Positions 1 through 6,078 of a DNA stretch of 6,856 bases are shown here, piece by piece (within the stretch, counting starts at the first letter, position 1; every line of letters starts with the position of its first letter). Both the position numbers and the translations under genes were made by a program. Source of the DNA: CAYQPF01 sp964419225 (GTDB lineage: Bacteria > Cloacimonadota > Cloacimonadia > Cloacimonadales > CAYQPF01); contig CAYQPF010000211.1 of the NCBI GenBank assembly GCA_964419225.1, positions 1 through 6,856 on the forward strand, written 5' to 3'. Under the pieces are notes generated by a model. It was given only the letters and a program-made list of their open reading frames with translations, searched no databases and had not been told where the DNA came from.

Positions 1-48
1 TGGAGACATGGCTCATTCAGTCTGGACGAGTGGCTCATCGTGAAAATA
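1..48. mobile_element. Possible terminal segment of an IS21-like insertion element
   Basis: The 8-mer TGGCTCAT occurs at 9-16 and again at 31-38, a 22-bp period. This stretch is about 55% GC, clearly richer than the AT-rich gene that begins at base 49. From general knowledge, IS21-family ends carry several spaced copies of a transposase-binding motif, often a TGGCTCA-like word in related groups. No transposase gene is visible because the window begins here, and no exact terminus or target duplication can be fixed. It could instead be an unrelated short repeat. Confidence 0.3.
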
Positions 49-687
49 TTATTCAAAATCATCTATTTCAATTTCTTTTGCAGATTTTAAGCCTGTAGTG
101 TCAAAATAAAGTTTATCCAATTCTATACGTTTTTCCCTTAATTGGATTGCATAGCTTTTAAGCTTCTCCCCTACAATTTTATTTATTTTTGTTAAGTTAT
201 CACTAACTTCGATAATATCCTTTCTTGTTTGTCTTGAGATATACCTTATTAAAGTAGTTCTCACTCCTAATGCTATATTACTTGGATTTTTCAGCTTTAG
301 AGAATCAGTTAAATCTTTTTGTACGAAAGCAAATGATAAGTTGAATTGATTTAAAGCTGAAAATATCTCAGAGCTTCCATTAGTATTAATCCCCCAAAAC
401 TTACGGGCTGTCATATTTTTGTGTTTAATAAACCAATATGGAGTAACTTCAAAAGCAAAGTTCTGTGGCATTCCATTATTTTGATTTATGTTATTCAGAA
501 CACTTGTACCTAAAGCTTTTACAGAAGTTGGCCTTTCTATTGAAGTAGGAGCAATATCCAGTAAAATGAAAGCAGGTGAACTTGGTATTTGCAAGTCCTT
601 TAACTCGACACTTTGATTATCTAAAGATATTAAATGCCCTATTGCAAAAGTAATTAGAATTAATAATATGAAATTAATCTTTTTCAT
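49..687 (-). CDS. Secreted or outer-membrane-type hypothetical protein, possibly truncated at its C-terminus
   Basis: No function is assigned. The 212-residue product starts with a typical signal peptide (MKKINFILLILITFAIGHL), so export to the periplasm or outer membrane is likely. I chose the ATG at 687 rather than the in-frame one at 708 because it gives the clean signal peptide and has a GGAG six bases upstream; the longer start would overlap the preceding gene. Residues 36-56 (SSPAF, then IAPTSIERPT) and 79-85 (FEVTPYW) resemble, from memory only, the N-terminal part of uncharacterised outer-membrane beta-barrel-like proteins, which are usually much longer. Residues 155-195 are charged and heptad-like and may form a coiled coil. 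The frame ends with TAA at 49-51, next to a possible transposon end, so loss of a C-terminal part is plausible. The start lies two bases beyond the stop of the upstream gene, implying co-transcription. Confidence 0.6.
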   Translation of the reverse strand: MKKINFILLILITFAIGHLISLDNQSVELKDLQIPSSPAFILLDIAPTSIERPTSVKALGTSVLNNINQNNGMPQNFAFEVTPYWFIKHKNMTARKFWGINTNGSSEIFSALNQFNLSFAFVQKDLTDSLKLKNPSNIALGVRTTLIRYISRQTRKDIIEVSDNLTKINKIVGEKLKSYAIQLREKRIELDKLYFDTTGLKSAKEIEIDDFE

Positions 688-689
688 GA

Positions 690-1079
690 TCAACTCCATT
701 TGATCCATTGCTCAATATAAACTATTTTACCTTTTGGACTGGTTCTAATATCAGTTTTATCTGGTTCAATCTTTTTTAATCCAGAATAACCACCTGATAA
801 TATATATGTAATATCAATCTTATCAAGTGCAGCTTTCCAAAGGGTTTTATCAATACTTCCCAAGTTTATAGTAATATAAAATAACAGTTCAGAGTTACGA
901 ATGTCTTTTGCAACTCCTAGAAAAGTTTCTGGAATGTTCCCACTTTGGTTATTAGATTCAGCAATTAATGTGTCTGGGTTTGTTAAGGTAACATTGGTTG
1001 ATACTATTCCTTCAGTACTTACAGTTACTTCAACATAAATACGATTACTATCCAATCCTAAATCATAAGTTTTATCCAT
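690..1079 (-). CDS. Hypothetical 129-residue protein, first gene of a minus-strand pair
   Basis: I do not recognise this protein. It has no signal peptide and no membrane segment. Alternating hydrophobic and polar residues near the N-terminus (about 12-34, RIYVEVTV then IVSTNVTL) and around 64-72 (ELLFYITIN) suggest a mainly beta fold, and the C-terminus is aromatic and basic (IEQWIKWS). The ATG at 1079 is supported by a strong ribosome binding site, AGGAGG at 1089-1084 on the minus strand, four bases from the start. Its TGA stop at 692-690 is separated by two bases from the start of the secreted-protein gene, so the two should be made together and may act together. Codon use is AT-rich like its partner and unlike the nqr genes, which fits accessory DNA, but this is weak evidence. 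Confidence 0.65.
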   Translation of the reverse strand: MDKTYDLGLDSNRIYVEVTVSTEGIVSTNVTLTNPDTLIAESNNQSGNIPETFLGVAKDIRNSELLFYITINLGSIDKTLWKAALDKIDITYILSGGYSGLKKIEPDKTDIRTSPKGKIVYIEQWIKWS

Positions 1080-1271
1080 GTCTCCTCCTGTTTGGGTTAT
1101 TCTTTGTATTTTTATAGAATTTTGCTCTCTAGCTTTCGTTTCTTACTCTGATAAAACTAAATCTAAGTTAAAAGCAATCTCTAATCATCCCTCTTTCATT
1201 TTGTTACATTATACATCATTCCATTCAAATATTATTTCTTCTTTTTCAACATATCATTGATACTATAGCTT

Positions 1272-1300
1272 AAATTAAAGAATATCATATTTATTGTCAA
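1272..1300 (-). promoter_or_regulatory. Candidate sigma-70-type promoter for the minus-strand gene pair
   Basis: On the minus strand a perfect TTGACA (1300-1295) is followed after 17 bp by TAATTT (1277-1272), which keeps the TA and the final T of a -10 box. It would give a leader of roughly 185 bases before the ATG at 1079. An isolated TATAAT at 1213-1208 on the same strand is a possible alternative, but it has no convincing -35 at the right distance. The region is very AT-rich, so chance matches are likely. Confidence 0.35.
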
Positions 1301-1384
1301 GAACATATATTAATTGTACTCTATTAACGAATATTTTTCCCCACCAACTCTCAACTTTTCTCACAACCCTATCCTAAATCCTTT

Positions 1385-1412
1385 CCCTTATAAAGGGCAA
1401 GGACTTGCCCTT
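1385..1412. repeat. Overlapping, mutually exclusive hairpins
   Basis: AAGGGCAAG at 1393-1401 is the exact reverse complement of CTTGCCCTT at 1404-1412, giving nine-base arms around a two-base centre. The AAGGG at 1393-1397 can alternatively pair with CCCTT at 1385-1389 across ATA. Only one of these can form at a time. No T-tract follows, so this is not a standard terminator. A dispersed palindromic repeat is the most likely identity. Confidence 0.55.
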
Positions 1413-1452
1413 GAATCAGTCTAAAGGCTTGTTCTACACTGTATATCACCCA

Positions 1453-1471
1453 GAACGGTTTGGAACCATTC
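1453..1471. repeat. Imperfect hairpin
   Basis: GAACGGTT (1453-1460) pairs with AACCATTC (1464-1471) around a TGG loop, with seven of eight positions matched and one C-A mismatch. It lies in the same higher-GC block as the neighbouring hairpin and may belong to one composite dispersed repeat. No function is evident. Confidence 0.4.
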
Positions 1472-1556
1472 CCTACTGACCCCTGACGACTACCGCCTGA
1501 TGCCTTAGTACTTGCCTGCGGGTTTATGCCTTTTTTTCTTTTTCCGTTTACTTTTT

Positions 1557-1601
1557 GTCCATACTGTCCATAAAGTCCATAAAGTCTATTTTGTCCATCC
1601 A
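1557..1601. repeat. 9-bp tandem repeat, five units (GTCCATNNN)
   Basis: G residues at 1557, 1566, 1575, 1584 and 1593 each begin a unit of consensus GTCCATNNN. The fourth unit has GTCTAT. The array follows a pyrimidine-rich run and ends about 50 bp before the candidate nqr promoter. Because the period is a multiple of three, it keeps frames open on both strands and produces misleading small reading frames here. A related array on the other strand lies at 6079-6105. Confidence 0.8.
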
Positions 1602-1650
1602 TCGGAAAAAGAGGTGGCACCACTCCTCATTCATAATTACATTTCCGTAC

Positions 1651-1679
1651 TTGACACAAATAGCAATAATTATTAGCTT
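1651..1679 (+). promoter_or_regulatory. Candidate promoter of the nqr operon
   Basis: TTGACA at 1651-1656 matches the -35 consensus exactly. After 17 bp, TAGCTT (1674-1679) keeps T, A and the final T of the -10 box. It also partly resembles the TAnnTTTG -7 element of Bacteroidota promoters, with TTG about 20 bp upstream. Transcription would start near 1686, giving a leader of only about ten bases that still contains the AGAGG ribosome binding site. That is tight, so confidence is moderate. Confidence 0.4.
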
Positions 1680-1695
1680 ATTTCCAGAGGTTAAA

Positions 1696-2628
1696 ATGAA
1701 TAATATTATTTTAAAACAGACTATGATGAATAAGGTACTCTATTCCCTGATGCCGTTGATCCTTTTCGGGGTATTCCTCTATGGCTGGCGGTCTTTGGTT
1801 GTTGTACTCGTGAGTAATGCCTTCGCTTTTTTGACTGAATATCTGATGATTCGCAAGAAAAAAGGCGGAAAAGTATCAACTGCAGTATTTGTCACCGGTA
1901 CTTTAATCGCTCTGACTTTGCCACCTGCCATTCCATTCTGGATAGCTGCTGTCGGTTCAGTCTTCGGAGTATTATTCGGTAAGATGGTTTACGGCGGATT
2001 TGGGATGAATATCTTCAACCCGGCCCTCGTCGGCAGAGCCTTTATCTATATTTCTTTTCCCAAGGAAATGACTGTCCAATGGACGAAACCTTTTACTTCT
2101 TTACCCGGCGGGTTTACTGCTTTTAATACTCCCGATCTGCTTACTACTGCCACACCAATGACAATTTACCGTGACCAACAACTTCTACAACCACTGCGGG
2201 ATCTTTTCATCGGGATAACCCCCAACATCGGCGGAGGATGTATCGGCGAAGCTTCTGCAGGACTGATTCTCCTGGCCGGCATATATTTGATTATTACAAA
2301 AACAGCTAAATGGCAGTCCATGGTCTCAGTAATTTTGACCTTTTCCCTGTGTTCTTATCTTTTTTATCATGAGAATCCATTGTACTTCCTTTTCAGCGGG
2401 GGAGTATTATTCGGTAGTGTTTTTATGATCACTGATCCGATTTCTTCTCCCAAAACGAACCTCGGTCTCTGGATCAACGGAGTTTTGGTAGGTTTTTTAA
2501 CAGTTTTTATCAGGAAATTCTCCCTGTTCATTGAAGGCTTCATGTTCTCCATATTATTGGCCAACACATTCATGCCCCTGATCGAATACTATATCCAAAG
2601 CTTGCAGAAAAAAGCGGTTAAGGCTTAG
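1696..2628 (+). CDS. nqrB: Na+-translocating NADH:quinone reductase subunit B (NqrB/RnfD family), short form
   Basis: This is an integral membrane subunit carrying covalent FMN, part of the path taking electrons to quinone coupled to ion translocation. The 310-residue product is hydrophobic with about ten membrane segments. Family hallmarks are NPALVGRAF (108-116), the flavinylation sequence D147-L-L-T-T-A-T153 (T153 the expected FMN attachment site), GCIGEASAG (181-189) and MITDPISS (244-251). TTATP is the form I associate with RnfD proteins, and the length is RnfD-like, since classical NqrB is about 410 residues. The name nqrB rests on the neighbouring nqrF. I chose the ATG at 1696 because AGAGG ends five bases before it and the protein start then matches the family; an in-frame ATG at 1555 would translate the tandem repeat and the promoter region. 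The gene leads a five-gene operon, with nqrC eight bases downstream. Confidence 0.9.
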   Translation: MNNIILKQTMMNKVLYSLMPLILFGVFLYGWRSLVVVLVSNAFAFLTEYLMIRKKKGGKVSTAVFVTGTLIALTLPPAIPFWIAAVGSVFGVLFGKMVYGGFGMNIFNPALVGRAFIYISFPKEMTVQWTKPFTSLPGGFTAFNTPDLLTTATPMTIYRDQQLLQPLRDLFIGITPNIGGGCIGEASAGLILLAGIYLIITKTAKWQSMVSVILTFSLCSYLFYHENPLYFLFSGGVLFGSVFMITDPISSPKTNLGLWINGVLVGFLTVFIRKFSLFIEGFMFSILLANTFMPLIEYYIQSLQKKAVKA

Positions 2629-2636
2629 GAGTTATT

Positions 2637-3263
2637 ATGGAAAAAACACCATTCAAAGAGACCAAAGCCTATTCCGTAGTATTTATGATGCTGATCACGA
2701 TCTTCTTCGTGGGAATTTTGGCTTTTTTCTACCATTCCACCCAACCCAGAGTTAAAGAATATCAAAAAATTAAGAATGAAACAATAATCCTGTCTTTATT
2801 TGATTTTCCTCTCAATAATGTACATGCAGATTATGCCAAATACATCAAAGAGAAAAATCAAGTACTCAACGGGAAATCAGTTGTATATTATGAAGCAGTA
2901 AAAGACACTACTCTTGTCGGTTACGCTTTTCCAATATCAGGTAAAGGCTTGTGGGGGAATCTGGAAGGGGTAGTCTCCCTCAGCCCTGACCTGAAAACAA
3001 TCATCAACTTTACAATAACCGGGCAAAGCGAAACTCCCGGATTAGGCGGTAGAATAACAGAACCCGGTTTTATCGGACAGTTCAAGAACAGAAATCGCTA
3101 CAATGGTTTGGAACTGATCAAATTAAAACTAACTCAGGAAGATAATAAAACTCCCGCACCAAATGAAATAAGACAGCTTACAGGTGCAACCCTGACTACT
3201 AACTATGTTTTAAATTTGCTTCAAATTAGTTTACCCGCAGTATTAAAAGATTTTAGGAAATAG
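2637..3263 (+). CDS. nqrC: Na+-translocating NADH:quinone reductase subunit C (NqrC/RnfG family)
   Basis: This membrane-anchored FMN-binding subunit has one N-terminal transmembrane helix (about residues 12-32) and an extracytoplasmic FMN-binding domain. Visible hallmarks are GKGLWG (102-107), ETPGLGG (132-138) and LTGATLTTN (181-189), where T185 is the expected phosphoester-FMN threonine. The ApbE target motif is usually D-x-x-[ST]-G-A-T; here the Asp position is Arg (R179), so the site is unusual. At 208 residues it is shorter than typical NqrC (about 255-260) and close to RnfG. AGGAG at 2627-2631 overlaps the nqrB stop codon and lies five bases from the ATG, suggesting translational coupling. 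nqrD follows after three bases. Identity at the NqrC/RnfG family level is secure. The NqrC label is inferred from the adjacent nqrF. Confidence 0.9.
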   Translation: MEKTPFKETKAYSVVFMMLITIFFVGILAFFYHSTQPRVKEYQKIKNETIILSLFDFPLNNVHADYAKYIKEKNQVLNGKSVVYYEAVKDTTLVGYAFPISGKGLWGNLEGVVSLSPDLKTIINFTITGQSETPGLGGRITEPGFIGQFKNRNRYNGLELIKLKLTQEDNKTPAPNEIRQLTGATLTTNYVLNLLQISLPAVLKDFRK

Positions 3264-3266
3264 ATT

Positions 3267-3866
3267 ATGACAAAAAAACAAATCTTTTTAACAGCAGCTT
3301 TTAATGACAATTCTGTCTGGAGACAGGTATTGGGAATTTGTTCAAGTTTGGCTGTAACAAACTTAATGCTGAACAGTCTGGTAATGGGTTTGGGTGTGAC
3401 TTTTTCCACCGCCTTATCCAGCTACATGTTATCGATGCTCAGAGAACATACACCCCGCAATGTGCGGATGATGGTACAAACCTTGATCATCGCTGTGAAT
3501 GTGATCATTGTGGACATATTTCTAAAAGCCTACCAACCCGAGATCAGTAAGCAGTTGGGGCCATATGTCGGTTTGATTATCACCAATTGTATTCTGATGG
3601 GCAGAGCAGAAGCTTTTGCAGCCCAGAATAAACCTGTAGATTCCTTTATTGACGGGTTTGGAGCAGGAATCGGTTATACCTTGGTATTACTGGTTATCGC
3701 TTTTTTCAGGGAAATATTGGGCTTCGGTACAATCTTCGGGTTTAAAGTTGTCTGGGAAGGCTGGACAAACTGGTCAATCATGGTAATGGCACCGAGTGCC
3801 TTCTTCATGCTGGCCATTCTGATGTGGATCATTAACAATAAATATTATCTGAAAGATAAAAAGTAG
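3267..3866 (+). CDS. nqrD: Na+-translocating NADH:quinone reductase subunit D
   Basis: This is a six-helix integral membrane subunit that with NqrE holds an intramembrane iron-sulfur centre between the cytoplasmic and extracytoplasmic redox groups. The 199-residue sequence closely matches Vibrio NqrD: LGICSSLAVT (22-31), HTPRNVRMMVQ (61-71), ISKQLGPYVGLIITNCILMG (93-112) and GRAEAFA (112-118). C25 and C108 correspond to the two cluster-ligand cysteines (Cys29 and Cys112 in Vibrio cholerae). Conserved MAPSAFF is at 174-180. The AGGAAA before the ATG lies inside the end of nqrC, with only three bases between the genes, so the two are probably coupled. Sequence resemblance is to NqrD rather than RnfE, which supports an Nqr-type complex. 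Confidence 0.94.
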   Translation: MTKKQIFLTAAFNDNSVWRQVLGICSSLAVTNLMLNSLVMGLGVTFSTALSSYMLSMLREHTPRNVRMMVQTLIIAVNVIIVDIFLKAYQPEISKQLGPYVGLIITNCILMGRAEAFAAQNKPVDSFIDGFGAGIGYTLVLLVIAFFREILGFGTIFGFKVVWEGWTNWSIMVMAPSAFFMLAILMWIINNKYYLKDKK

Positions 3867-3870
3867 GGGA
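3866..3870 (+). promoter_or_regulatory. Ribosome binding site that decides the nqrE start
   Basis: GGGGA overlaps the nqrD stop codon. It is five bases from the ATG at 3876 but directly abuts the in-frame ATG at 3870, which would leave no spacer. The start at 3876 is therefore preferred, and it also gives the usual NqrE N-terminus beginning ME. Confidence 0.65.
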
Positions 3871-3875
3871 TGAAC

Positions 3876-4463
3876 ATGGAAATTAATATATTTGTTCTCT
3901 TTCTCGCGGCAATTTTTACTAGCAATATCCTTATGTCGAATTTCCTGGGGATGTGCTCCTATCTGTCTGTTTCCCGGGAAGTAGAGTCTTCGATGGGACT
4001 GGGTATGGCAGTATTCTTCGTCACAACTATCACAGCCGTGATCAACTGGTTGGTCCAGTATTATATTCTCGTTCCTTACGACATAGTTTATCTGCAGTAC
4101 ATCGTATTTATTATTGTGATCGCAGCCACTGTGCAGCTGACAGAAATGATCATCGAGCGTGTTTCACCCGTGTTATACTTCTCCCTGGGAATATTTCTGC
4201 CCTTGATCACTGTGAACTGTGCCATCTTCGGCGTATGCTTGTTCATGGTCATCAGAGAATATACTTTCCTACAGACAATAGCCTTTTCTGCCGGCAGCGG
4301 TTTGGGCTGGATGCTCAGTATTCTTGCTTTGGCAGGTATTCGTCAACGCCTGAAAGAAAAATATATCCCGGCCGGTTTACAAGGAACCGGAATTAGTCTG
4401 ATCACAACCGGAATCATGGCTATGGCTTTCATCGGATTTTCAGGCACAGTTATCATTCAGTAA
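3876..4463 (+). CDS. nqrE: Na+-translocating NADH:quinone reductase subunit E
   Basis: This six-helix membrane subunit is the inverted-topology partner of NqrD. The 195-residue product is about the same length as Vibrio NqrE (198). Hallmarks are SNFLGMCSYLSVS (21-33), LGIFLPLITVNCAIFGV (104-120), GSGLGWMLSILALAGIR (140-156) and PAGLQGTGISLITTGIMAM (165-183). C27 and C115 are the expected ligands of the intramembrane iron-sulfur centre shared with NqrD; an additional cysteine, C121, lies six residues after the second. An in-frame ATG two codons upstream (3870) is less likely because it sits against the ribosome binding site. The gene follows nqrD by nine bases and precedes nqrF by eleven. Confidence 0.94.
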   Translation: MEINIFVLFLAAIFTSNILMSNFLGMCSYLSVSREVESSMGLGMAVFFVTTITAVINWLVQYYILVPYDIVYLQYIVFIIVIAATVQLTEMIIERVSPVLYFSLGIFLPLITVNCAIFGVCLFMVIREYTFLQTIAFSAGSGLGWMLSILALAGIRQRLKEKYIPAGLQGTGISLITTGIMAMAFIGFSGTVIIQ

Positions 4464-4474
4464 CAGGGGAATTT

Positions 4475-5584
4475 ATGTTAAATGTAATATTTCAGAATAT
4501 ATTTGTCGCTACATTGATCAGTATGGTCTTGGCAATCATCATTGTTATTGCCGAGAAATATCTTTCCAACTACGGTGACTGTAAGATTACAATCAACGGA
4601 AAAAAAGATCTGACAGTTAAAGGCGGAGGAAACCTTTTGACCACTTTAGCTGCAAACAAGATTTTCATCCCTTCTGCCTGTGGCGGAAGAGGAAGTTGCG
4701 GTTATTGCAAGGTCAAAGCACAGAGTGGTGCAGGACCTCTCTTACCAACTGAAAAACCGTATCTTACACCTACCGAGTTAAAAGATAACACCAGGCTTGC
4801 CTGTCAGATTAAAGTACGCAATGATCTGGAAATCAATATCCCGGAAAGTCTCTTTAATATCCGCAGAGTGGAAGCAATTGTCAAGAAAATCGAAGACTAT
4901 ACTTATGACACTAAAGGAGTAACTTTTCAATTGCCTGAAGGACAGGGGGTTGACTTCATTGCAGGACAGTATATGCAGTTGGAATCTCCGAAATATGGAA
5001 AAGTTAAGCAATCTGTATCCAGAGCATATTCTATCTCGAGTAATCCTATTAATAAAAACGAGTTGCAGTTGATCATCAGACAGGTTCCCGAAGGAATTTG
5101 TACCACCTATGTTCATAAACATCTCAAAGAAGGTGATAAAGCTAACCTCACCGGACCATTCGGTTCGTTCACTCTGAAAGATACTGGTAATGATATCTTC
5201 TTTATTGCCGGAGGTTCCGGTAAAGCTCCTATTAAATCCATGGTCGAGTATATTAAAACAGCCGGGATCAACCGGAGAATTGTCTATTTCTTCGGTGCCA
5301 GAACAATGGCTGACCTCTATTTAACTGATTACTTCTTTGATTTTGAGAAAACCCTGCCCGACTTTACTTATGTCCCCATTTTATCTCAGCCCGATAAATT
5401 CTGTAAGTCTGACTGGTGCGGGAAATCCGGCTATATAAATGATTATTTAAAAGAATATTTACGTGATCCATCAAAAACTGAAGCCTACTTGTGCGGGAGT
5501 CCCGGGATGATAACTTCGATTGAAAAATCCCTCCTCCAACTAGGTATCCCAAAATCAAACATTGACTATGACAGCTTTGCCTGA
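4475..5584 (+). CDS. nqrF: Na+-translocating NADH:quinone reductase subunit F (NADH dehydrogenase), compact form
   Basis: NqrF is the electron entry subunit: it oxidises NADH at FAD and passes electrons to a [2Fe-2S] cluster. The order is a transmembrane helix (about 6-27), a ferredoxin domain (about 35-125) with C69-x5-C75-x2-C78-x31-C110, then a ferredoxin-NADP-reductase-like module. FAD contacts are in RAYS (183-186) and GPFGSF (227-232); the pyridine nucleotide region has GGSGKAPI (246-253) and CGSPGM (340-345); F368 near the end matches the terminal aromatic of the family. Cysteine spacing equals that of Vibrio NqrF. At 369 residues it is about 40 shorter than the usual 408, mainly because the stretch before RAYS lacks the insertion found in proteobacterial NqrF. 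K250 replaces the common Met/Ile in GGxGxAP. AGGGGA lies four bases before the ATG. This subunit distinguishes Nqr from Rnf. Confidence 0.94.
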   Translation: MLNVIFQNIFVATLISMVLAIIIVIAEKYLSNYGDCKITINGKKDLTVKGGGNLLTTLAANKIFIPSACGGRGSCGYCKVKAQSGAGPLLPTEKPYLTPTELKDNTRLACQIKVRNDLEINIPESLFNIRRVEAIVKKIEDYTYDTKGVTFQLPEGQGVDFIAGQYMQLESPKYGKVKQSVSRAYSISSNPINKNELQLIIRQVPEGICTTYVHKHLKEGDKANLTGPFGSFTLKDTGNDIFFIAGGSGKAPIKSMVEYIKTAGINRRIVYFFGARTMADLYLTDYFFDFEKTLPDFTYVPILSQPDKFCKSDWCGKSGYINDYLKEYLRDPSKTEAYLCGSPGMITSIEKSLLQLGIPKSNIDYDSFA

Positions 5585-5598
5585 TAAGGAGTAATTTT

Positions 5599-6051
5599 AT
5601 GAGACAGACACCTCAAGAAATAAAGATACAGAGTAAAATGCAACCCGGAGTCCTCTCTCTGGATGGGTTTCTCGGCAACGATACAAGACATTATCACGCA
5701 ATTGTTGAAGAAGACCAGGAAACTTTGGTCGAATTGGGCTATACTCAGCAGGACATCGCTGAAAAGATGGAGTATTTCACTAATCTGGTGAATGAAACCC
5801 CTGACGGATTCATCAATATTGATGATAAATACGAAATTGAATATGAGATTGTCCGCGGTAAACTGCAATGCCCTTTTTCCCATCCCGGTGCTTTTCAAAA
5901 GGGATTTCTCAGGTTCAAAAATCTGGACAACGGGCTCGAGGTTGTCTGGTCACAATTAGCGATACATATGATCAGAGAACATTGCTTCTTCCAGGGCATG
6001 GGTGCGACACACAGGCTTGATCCCGAACTGCTGGTGAAAGCACTGTTCTAG
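5599..6051 (+). CDS. Conserved-looking hypothetical protein with clustered His/Cys, last tightly linked gene of the operon
   Basis: I cannot name this 150-residue soluble protein. It has no signal peptide or membrane helix. Potential metal or redox ligands are clustered: H31 and H33, then C91-P-F-S-H95 followed by PGAF, then H123, H128 and C129 in a helix-like HMIREHCFFQG segment, and H138 before RLDPE. These dense motifs look like an active or binding site, but this is inference. AGGAG at 5587-5591 lies seven bases before the ATG, and the gap to nqrF is only 14 bp, so it is almost certainly co-transcribed. Other nqr operons often continue here with nqrM or apbE, which handle cluster or flavin maturation. 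This protein is not NqrM-like, which is a small membrane protein with several cysteines. A supporting or regulatory role for the complex is possible but unproven. Confidence 0.8.
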   Translation: MRQTPQEIKIQSKMQPGVLSLDGFLGNDTRHYHAIVEEDQETLVELGYTQQDIAEKMEYFTNLVNETPDGFINIDDKYEIEYEIVRGKLQCPFSHPGAFQKGFLRFKNLDNGLEVVWSQLAIHMIREHCFFQGMGATHRLDPELLVKALF

Positions 6052-6078
6052 GAAGAAAGCTTTCCAGAGTATTTAACA

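Larger units (their letters stand above)
1080..1695. other. Gene-free spacer between the divergent units
   Basis: These 616 bases hold no coding region I can support. From left to right: an AT-rich leader and candidate promoter for the minus-strand pair (about 1080-1300); AT-rich sequence with nothing recognisable (1301-1380); a denser, higher-GC segment with two hairpins (1385-1471) and further undescribed sequence; a pyrimidine run (T7-C-T5, near 1531-1543); a 9-bp tandem repeat (1557-1601); and a candidate promoter for nqrB (1651-1679). nqrA, which usually lies immediately upstream of nqrB, is not present in any frame. Confidence 0.7.

Noticed and set aside
1078..1260. 60-codon plus-strand open frame
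   Set aside because: It lies in the AT-rich leader opposite the minus-strand promoter, begins inside the ribosome binding region of the divergent gene, and has no ribosome binding site of its own.
1490..1545. Possible rho-independent terminator before the T7-C-T5 run
   Set aside because: Only a four-base CCGC/GCGG pairing with a long loop can be drawn, not adjacent to the T-run, and no plus-strand gene lies upstream.
1557..1601. CRISPR-like array
   Set aside because: The units are 9 bp, contiguous and without spacers, so this is a simple tandem repeat.
1369..1623. 84-codon minus-strand open frame
   Set aside because: Its N-terminal residues (LYGLYGQYGQ) are simply the 9-bp repeat translated and the rest crosses the hairpins. 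No ribosome binding site or protein-like pattern was seen.
1555..1695. In-frame 47-codon N-terminal extension of NqrB
   Set aside because: It would translate the 9-bp tandem repeat and the promoter-like region, lacks a good ribosome binding site, and the start at 1696 has AGAGG and matches the family N-terminus.
6055..6064. Perfect 10-bp palindrome GAAAGCTTTC after the 150-residue protein gene
   Set aside because: It has no loop, so it makes a poor RNA hairpin, and a single short palindrome is expected by chance.
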